Shown: piece after piece, positions 31,841-36,783 of the stretch | How the letters are laid out: each line of letters opens with the position of its first letter | Numbering within the stretch: the first letter of the stretch is position 1 | Origin: Candidatus Rokuibacteriota bacterium | GTDB lineage: Bacteria; Methylomirabilota; Methylomirabilia; Rokubacteriales; CSP1-6 | Length of the DNA: 36,783 nt | Assembly (NCBI GenBank): GCA_030647435.1 | Contig: JAUSJX010000043.1 | Location: 1-36,783, forward strand | Direction of reading: 5' to 3' | Made by a program: the position numbers and the translations under genes | Notes under the pieces: model-generated | What the model saw: the letters and a program-made list of their open reading frames with translations, nothing else | The model's database searches: none | What the model was told of the DNA's origin: nothing

Positions 31841-32525
31841 CCCATCCCTTCCTCGGTGCCCGACGCCTTGCCCGCATGCTCCAGCGCGAGGGCGTCGCCG
31901 TGGGGCGCCGCCATGTGGGGACCCTCATGCTCCTGATGGGAATCGAGGCGAGCTACCGCACGAAGCGAACCAGCCTCCCGGACAAGGGCCACCGGATCAC
32001 CCGTACGTGCTTCGCGATGTCGTCATCGAGCGGCCCAATCAGGTCTGGGCCACCGACGTGACCTATCTGCCCATGGCCAAGGGCTTTGCCTACCTGGTGG
32101 CGATCCTGGATCTCTACAGCCGCAAGGTGCTCGCCTTTCGGGTCTCCAACACCCTTGCCACCGATTTCTGCATCGAGGCGCTGGAAGAGGCGCTGCACCG
32201 CTACGGCACCCCCGAGATCTTCAACACCGACCAGGGCAGCCAATTCACCGACGGGGACTTCACCGCGGTTCTGGACACCAAGGGCGTTCGCATCAGCATG
32301 GACGGCACGGGGCGCTGGATCGATAATGTGTTCGTCGAGCGGCTGTGGCGGAGCGTGAAGTACGAGAGCATCTACCTCCACGCCTACGAGACTCCCCGGG
32401 AGGTGACAGTCGCGCGTGCGTGCTACGTCGAGTTCTACAATGCACACCGGCCGCATCAGAGCCTCGAATATCGAACACCGGACGAGATGTACTTCGGAAC
32501 GCACGAGCTGAAAGAGGCAGCGTAG
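31765..32525 (+). pseudogene. IS3-family transposase OrfB (DDE integrase), broken
   Basis: The orfB frame begins AAERKALIDRD and jumps straight to STRSIMRRIDELHLTHPF. The ~30-35 residues normally lying between these blocks are missing, which indicates an in-frame deletion. At about 31990-31997 the frame changes: KGHRI ends one frame, and HPYVLRDVVIERPNQVW opens the next. The catalytic core is intact in that second frame: Asp in WATDVTY, Asp in NTDQGSQF and Glu in FVERLWRSVKYE. It ends with NAHRPHQSLEYRTPDEMYF, typical of IS3. With one deletion and one frameshift it cannot give a full integrase. Confidence 0.85.
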
Positions 32526-32647
32526 GATGACACACGGGTGTCCCACCGCGTCGTGCGTTGCGTGCGTGAGAAGGGCCGCACGCACGCCGCCGTGGAACAC
32601 CGTGCATCGCAGTTCAACATCTAACGACAGCTCTTTTTCTGTCTAAA

Positions 32648-33002
32648 CCGGTGAGGCCACTGCTGGGGACGTCACGGGGGTGCCCTTGGGGGAGGGCGTC
32701 GACAGGGGGTTCCGACCGGGCGTCCTCCTACCGGGGGCCCTCCAGTGGATCTCGTGAAAGGGTTCTTGCAGGCCGAGGAGCCGGAGGTCGTCGTTGCCCT
32801 GCATAGGAGACGCAGAAGGGTGGCGCCGTACGCGGGTGACGAGGTGGGGAAGGCTCCGGGAGATGACACCGTGTCGAGCCTCGCGCACTGAAGCAGAGAG
32901 GCCTCCGAGCGCGAAGTCCTACGCTATCGCTGGTTCAAATCCTGGGCACGATTTGGAAATGCAACCAGCCACCTGATGCCAGGGGCTCCTCCGGCCAGTT
33001 GA
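32648..33002. other. Gene-free flank of the IS
   Basis: About 355 bp between the right inverted repeat and the efflux-adaptor tail. I see no recognisable coding frame. GGTTCAAATCC at 32932-32942 resembles a tRNA T-loop, but the flanking bases do not pair. The stretch is probably debris from rearrangement. Confidence 0.4.
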
Positions 33003-33191
33003 GGCCGGGTCTGGCTGCTCGGCCCCGGCGGGAAGCCTCACGTCGGGCGCCGCAGGCTTGGCATTACCGACGGTTCCTTCACCGAGGTGCTGGAGGGTGC
33101 ACTCGACGAACAACAGGAAGTCATCACGGGCGTGACCGCTCCCGGCCAGCAGCCAGCCGGCTCGGCCGGTGGCCCGCGCCTCAGGTTCTGA
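33003..33191 (+). pseudogene. C-terminal tail of a HlyD/MacA-type efflux adaptor
   Basis: The frame runs GRVWLLGPGGKPHVGRR then RLGITDGSFTEVLEGALDE, QQEVITGV, and ends GGPRLRF with TGA at 33189-33191. This is the membrane-proximal end of a periplasmic adaptor of an RND or MacAB efflux pump (pattern VWVLxxDGKPxxxxVxxGxxDGxxxEVxxGLxxGxxVVxG). A TGA lies directly upstream in frame and no N-terminal part or pump gene is present, so it is an orphan fragment just before ppsA. Confidence 0.65.
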
Positions 33192-33219
33192 GTACACTGG
33201 GCAAGGAGAAAATGCTGTC

Positions 33220-35658
33220 ATGATCTCCTACATTCGCTGGTTTCGGGATATCCGGCTGGCCGACGTTCCGCTCGTCGGCGGGAAGACCGCCTCGCTTGGG
33301 GAGCTCTACGGTGAGCTGGGTGCTGCGGGGGTGCGCGGTCCCGACGGGTTTGCTATCACGGCCGAGGCCTACCGGGCGCTGCTTGACGCCAACGGTCTCC
33401 GGGAGCGCGTTGCCACGATTCTCAAGGGAGTGACGGGCGAGGACGTGGCGGCCCTGGCCGCTGCCGGCGCGGAGCTGCGCGGACTCGTAGAGGCGGCCGC
33501 ACTGCCGCCGGGCCTCGAGGAAGACGTCATCGCGGCCTACCGGGCCCTGGCGCGCGAGTACGGGTCTGATCTACCCGCCGTGGCGGTCCGGTCGAGCGCG
33601 ACCGCGGAAGACCTTCCACAGGCGAGCTTCGCCGGCCAGCACGAGAGCTACTTGGGCGTCCGCGGGGAGGCGGCGCTCCTGGCCGCCTGTCGGTGCTGCT
33701 TTGCCTCGATCTTCACCGACCGGGCCATCGTCTACCGCATCCAGAACGGGTTCGACCACCTGAGCGTGCTGCTGTCGGTCGCGGTACAGAAAATGGTGGC
33801 TTCGGAGCGTGCCTCCTCGGGCGTCATGTTCACGGTGGATCCGGACAGTGGCTTCCCGGACGTGGTGCTCATCAACGGGGCCTTCGGGCTGGGGGAGGCG
33901 GTGGTGCAGGGGCAGCTCGATCCCGATGAGTTCCTGATCTTCAAGCCGACGCTTCGCACCGGCCACCAGGCCCTGCTCAGACGGAAGATCGTCCGCAAGA
34001 CGTGGAAGCTCATCGCGGGAGTCGGCGGGCAAGCCGAGCGTGCAGAGGTACCGGTGGAAGCGCAGCTTTTGGCGAGCCTCACCGATAGCGAGGTGTTGGA
34101 ACTCGGCCGCTTTGCGGTGGCCATCGAGGAGCACTACTCGCGCAAGGTTGGGCGGTCGCTCCCCATGGACATCGAGTGGGCCAAGGATGCCGATGATGGC
34201 CGGCTCTACATCCTCCAGGCACGACCCGAGACGGTGCACCGCGCCGAGCGGCGGGCCGTGATCGAGGTCTTCTCGCTGCAACCCGGGATCGCGCCTGAGC
34301 GGCTGGCGAGCGGGGCGGCCATCGGCCAGCGTATCGGCGTGGGTCCGACGCGGTTCCTCCGTGACCCACGCGACCTCGAAGCCTTCCGGGCCGGCGAGGT
34401 GCTCGTGGCCTCCATGACCGACCCCGACTGGGAGCCGATCATGAAGCGCGCCGCGGCCATCGTGACCGACCGTGGCGGCCGCACCTGTCACGCGGCCATC
34501 GTCAGCCGCGAGCTGGGCGTGCCGTGCGTGGTCGGCACCGGCAACGGCACCGAGGTGTTGCGCGACGGCCAGGTGGTTACCGTGTCCTGTGCCGAGGGGG
34601 AGACCGGATCCGTGTATCGCGGGGCCCTGCCGTTCGAACGCCGGCAGGTCGACCTCGCGGCGCTGCCCAGACCCGCGACCAAGGTGATGCTCAATGTCGG
34701 CAACCCGGGCGAGGCCTTCCGGCTGGCCACGCTGCCCAACGACGGCGTAGGGCTCGCCCGGATCGAGTTCATCATCGGCAGCTTCGTGCGCACCCACCCA
34801 CTCGCCCTCCTCTACCCGGAGCGCGTGCGCGATCCCAAGGTTCGAGCGGAGATCGATGCGCTGACCCAAGGATATGCGGATCGTGGGGAGTACTTCGTGG
34901 ACCGCCTGGCGGAAGGGGTGGGGATCATCGCCGCCGCCTTCTACCCCAAGGATGTGATCGTGCGCCTTTCGGACTTCAAGTCCAACGAATACGCGGGCCT
35001 TCTCGGAGGGCGGGACTTCGAGCCGGTGGAAGGCAATCCCATGCTCGGTTTCCGGGGCGCCTTCCGCTACGCGCACCCGCGGTACCGGGACGCCTTCGGG
35101 CTCGAGTGCCGCGCCCTGCGCCGGGTTCGCGAGCGGATGGGGCTCACCAATGTGAAGCTCATGATCCCGTTCTGCCGAACGCCTCGGGAAGGCCAGCGCG
35201 TGCTCGAGCTGCTGGCCGCCGACGGGCTCACGCGTGGGGAGAACGGCCTCGAGGTCTACGTGATGGCCGAGATCCCCTCCAACGCGATCCTGGTCGACGA
35301 ATTCGCCGCCCTGTTCGACGGCTTCTCTATCGGGTCAAACGATCTCACCCAGCTGGTGCTGGGGGTGGACCGGGACTCGGAGCTGGTCGCGCCCGAGTTC
35401 GACGAGCGCAACCCCGCCGTGCTCAGCGCGATCGGCGCGATCATCGACGGGGCGCGGCGGGCAGGGCGGAAGGTGGGGATCTGCGGCCAGGCGCCGAGCG
35501 ACTATCCCGACATGGTTCGATTCCTCGTGGGGAGAGGGATCACCAGCATCTCGCTGAATCCAGACGCGGTGGTGCGCGGCCTGGAAGCCGTCGCAGCAGC
35601 CGAGGCTGACCTTGGTGTCCAGCCCGGAGTGCCTTTGGTGAAGGGCGGCCGGGCATAA
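33220..35658 (+). CDS. ppsA: Phosphoenolpyruvate synthase
   Basis: Predicted 812-residue cytoplasmic enzyme converting pyruvate, ATP and water to PEP, AMP and phosphate for gluconeogenesis. An ATP-grasp domain (1-350) has [11 protein letters not shown] and [20 protein letters not shown] swivelling phosphohistidine domain (about 380-455) has His424 in [17 protein letters not shown]. The TIM-barrel domain (about 470-795) has [31 protein letters not shown] and the catalytic Cys755 in [11 protein letters not shown]. Key residues align with E. coli PpsA His421 and Cys751, and length is near the usual 790. ATG 33220 has AAGGAG 12 nt upstream; ATG 33212 is out of frame and quickly stops. It is the only intact gene between the IS and the window end. 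Confidence 0.95.
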   Translation: MISYIRWFRDIRLADVPLVGGKTASLGELYGELGAAGVRGPDGFAITAEAYRALLDANGLRERVATILKGVTGEDVAALAAAGAELRGLVEAAALPPGLEEDVIAAYRALAREYGSDLPAVAVRSSATAEDLPQASFAGQHESYLGVRGEAALLAACRCCFASIFTDRAIVYRIQNGFDHLSVLLSVAVQKMVASERASSGVMFTVDPDSGFPDVVLINGAFGLGEAVVQGQLDPDEFLIFKPTLRTGHQALLRRKIVRKTWKLIAGVGGQAERAEVPVEAQLLASLTDSEVLELGRFAVAIEEHYSRKVGRSLPMDIEWAKDADDGRLYILQARPETVHRAERRAVIEVFSLQPGIAPERLASGAAIGQRIGVGPTRFLRDPRDLEAFRAGEVLVASMTDPDWEPIMKRAAAIVTDRGGRTCHAAIVSRELGVPCVVGTGNGTEVLRDGQVVTVSCAEGETGSVYRGALPFERRQVDLAALPRPATKVMLNVGNPGEAFRLATLPNDGVGLARIEFIIGSFVRTHPLALLYPERVRDPKVRAEIDALTQGYADRGEYFVDRLAEGVGIIAAAFYPKDVIVRLSDFKSNEYAGLLGGRDFEPVEGNPMLGFRGAFRYAHPRYRDAFGLECRALRRVRERMGLTNVKLMIPFCRTPREGQRVLELLAADGLTRGENGLEVYVMAEIPSNAILVDEFAALFDGFSIGSNDLTQLVLGVDRDSELVAPEFDERNPAVLSAIGAIIDGARRAGRKVGICGQAPSDYPDMVRFLVGRGITSISLNPDAVVRGLEAVAAAEADLGVQPGVPLVKGGRA

Positions 35659-35731
35659 CCTGGCGCGGGTGATCTGGCAGTTCGTTTGCGGGAATGTCTG
35701 TGGCAGGGGGCGAACCTCGTGGAGGATCTGA

Positions 35732-35812
35732 ATGAGGAAGGACGAGTTCCTTTCGCAGCTACAGGTTACGCATGCAACGGCGAGAAATTGCTCAGCCGAT
35801 AAGCAGCCCTAG
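35732..35812 (+). pseudogene. Possible start of a DUF2267-type gene
   Basis: GGAGG lies 6 nt before an ATG that opens MRKDEFLSQLQVTHATARN and stops after 26 codons (TAG 35810-35812). The M-x-x-DEFLxxVQ opening is typical of DUF2267 proteins, which occur in stress gene sets. The match covers about ten residues only, so it may be chance or a short real peptide. Confidence 0.3.
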
Positions 35813-35823
35813 GTGTTAGGGCT

Positions 35824-36198
35824 GTGCCGTTGAGGCCCCTGCACGACTTTCTGCTCGCCTTCATCCCGCTGTTCGTGGCCGTGGACGTCGTGGCTCTGGT
35901 GCCGATCTATCTTGGGATCGGTATGCCGCTCGATGAGGCTGCACGGCGCCGGCTCGTGCTCGAAGCGACGCTGACGGCAGCGGCGGTCGGGCTCGGCTTC
36001 CTGCTGATTGGCGACGCCGTCCTGTACTTTCTCGGGGTGACGGTCGGAGATTTTCAGGTCGCCGGCGGCTTGCTGCTGTTCGTGCTCTCCATCTACGTTC
36101 ATTTCGGCACCTCACTTCACGAAGCTGATGCCTCACCTGGGGGCAGGTCACGAAAAACTGGCGGGGCAATGGCGGTGCGCAGCCCTAGCCGGCGGTGA
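35824..36198 (+). pseudogene. Truncated MarC-family membrane protein
   Basis: Starting at GTG 35824, the first ~90 residues are a MarC/UPF0056 protein: LHDFLLAFIPLFVAVDVVALVPIYLG, then RRRLVLEATLTAAAVGLGFLLIG and VGDFQVAGGLLLFVLSIYV. These give three membrane helices of the normal six. After about 36100 the frame continues with an unrelated hydrophilic tail and stops at 36198, at 124 residues against the usual ~200-210. The second half is not found downstream. The family is of uncertain function (once linked to multidrug resistance). There is no good Shine-Dalgarno before the GTG. Confidence 0.75.
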
Positions 36199-36555
36199 GC
36201 GCTGTCGCGACGCCATGCACGTCAGTGCATAGCCACGCGATGACGATCTTGCTCCTGCGCCAGGGTGAACTGGTGATAGGCCCTGTGATTGGCCCGCAGG
36301 CTCCGGCGATAGGAGAGATTGCTCACCAGCGACACGACCGAGTGTCGCCCGCGCCAGAAGGAGCATAGAAGGAAACATAAAGGCCATCATCAGCCACGGA
36401 CCCCCTGCTCACAGCGCGGATAGAGCCGGGTTCCGGGCCTGGAACGGCGCGTGCGAGGGGGCGAAGGCGCGGGTCGGCGTCACGAGCGCCCGCTGGCCCC
36501 CACCTAAGCTGCGCCGCCGCGGGCTCGCGGTCAAGGCGCGGGTGCAGGGGGGGGG
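36199..36555. other. Rearranged stretch between marC and groEL fragments
   Basis: No intact gene. On the minus strand, 36222 to about 36375, one frame reads RHSVVSLVSNLSYRRSLRA then NHRAYHQFTLAQ and ends at a TGA; its composition looks like a real C-terminus, but I cannot name it. A run of nine G (36547-36555) directly precedes the groEL fragment. Confidence 0.4.
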
Positions 36556-36783
36556 CGCGGCTACCTGTCGCCCTACTTCATCACCAATCCCGAGAAGATG
36601 GACGCGGTGCTCGAGGAAGCGGTGATCCTGATCAGCGACCGCAAGATCGGCGTCATGAAAGACCTGCTGCCGCTGCTCGAGCAGGTCGCCCGGACGGGCG
36701 AGCCGATCCTGATCATCGCCGAGGACATCGAGGGCGACGCGCTGGCGACCCTCGTGGTGAACAAGCTCCGGGGCGCGCTGCGC
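36556..36783 (+). pseudogene. groEL: Internal GroEL fragment
   Basis: Seventy-six codons match chaperonin GroEL at about E. coli residues 197-272, in the apical domain: [15 protein letters not shown], then [18 protein letters not shown] and [20 protein letters not shown] plus VNKLRG. Upstream of 36556 the frame is G-rich non-GroEL sequence with a TAA at 36505, so the equatorial and intermediate N-terminal parts are missing. The sequence runs off the window, so the 3' end is unknown. It may be a gene remnant, a chimeric assembly joint, or a broken second copy. Confidence 0.8.

Larger units (their letters stand above)
31398..32647 (+). mobile_element. Degenerate IS3-family insertion sequence (~1250 bp)
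   Basis: Imperfect inverted repeats bound the element: left TTTGGACAAACATTCGAGCTG (31398-31418, 20 of 21 bases after the first T shown in register) and right CAGCTCTTTTTCTGTCTAAA (32628-32647). They share TTTxGACAxA and GAGCTG with a 1-nt gap. Inside are orfA and an orfB in the next frame, the IS3 layout. No target-site duplication is visible: the flanks differ, and the left flank is polX while the right flank is unrelated. OrfB has a deletion and a frameshift, so the copy should be inactive by itself. Confidence 0.82.

Noticed and set aside
32932-32942. tRNA-like T-loop sequence GGTTCAAATCC
   Set aside because: The bases on both sides do not form the 5-bp T stem, and no acceptor, D or anticodon arms can be drawn around it.
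1-36783. CRISPR arrays, rRNA, tRNA genes and replication origin
   Set aside because: I looked for regularly spaced direct repeats, tRNA arms and origin-like AT-rich boxes and found none. The only periodic repeat is the coding TPR array at 21140-22440.

Overview
The window is GC-rich bacterial DNA with short intergenic gaps, many 4-base start/stop overlaps and a mix of GTG and ATG starts. A Tat-exported MsrP with MsrQ, a soluble lytic transglycosylase, GlnD and aromatic ring-cleavage enzymes point to a free-living Gram-negative heterotroph. The gene content and style remind me of uncultured soil/sediment phyla such as Rokubacteria/Methylomirabilota. That is an impression, not a placement. Several genes carry single-base frameshifts at C or G runs, which fits a metagenome assembly or ongoing gene decay.

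Region 1 (1-6344) looks like an aromatic-compound catabolic island. A leftward group (SDR dehydrogenase, DinB-like protein, isochorismatase-like hydrolase) diverges at 2300-2380 from a rightward group (cyclase-family metal hydrolase, homogentisate-dioxygenase-like enzyme, alpha/beta hydrolase, gentisate-dioxygenase-like bicupin). Two extradiol-type dioxygenase homologues beside two hydrolases suggest ring opening followed by hydrolysis; the substrate is unknown.

Region 2 (6371-20954) is mostly housekeeping and envelope: DoxX, a self-cleaving P1 aminopeptidase, a small membrane coiled-coil protein with a cNMP-binding protein, hisC (stop codon lost), glnD with a CDP-alcohol phosphatidyltransferase, a Slt-type transglycosylase with an RDD protein, a frameshifted M48 lipoprotein, msrPQ, an Nfu scaffold, an MFS transporter and a crotonase. 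A ~217-bp imperfect palindrome lies at 15804-16020. A perfect 17-bp hairpin supplies the last codons of msrQ.

Region 3 (20951-31057) starts with a secreted protein of ten kinesin-light-chain-type TPRs. A stress-flavoured accessory set follows: an FMN-binding PPOX protein, a broken CBS domain, a three-BON protein, a two-TM protein, a PCMT/erythromycin-esterase fusion overlapping an unrecognised 305-residue protein, a Glu/Leu dehydrogenase and a tandem pair of DUF2238 membrane proteins.

Region 4 (31058-36783) is a decay zone around one intact gene, ppsA. It holds the N-terminus of a polX gene, a degenerate IS3-family element with recognisable inverted repeats, the C-terminal tail of an efflux adaptor, a possible DUF2267 start, a truncated MarC gene and an internal groEL fragment running off the window.

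A recurring TAGNNT hexamer sits 5-10 nt before many start codons that lack a Shine-Dalgarno sequence. Leaderless transcription may therefore be common in this organism.
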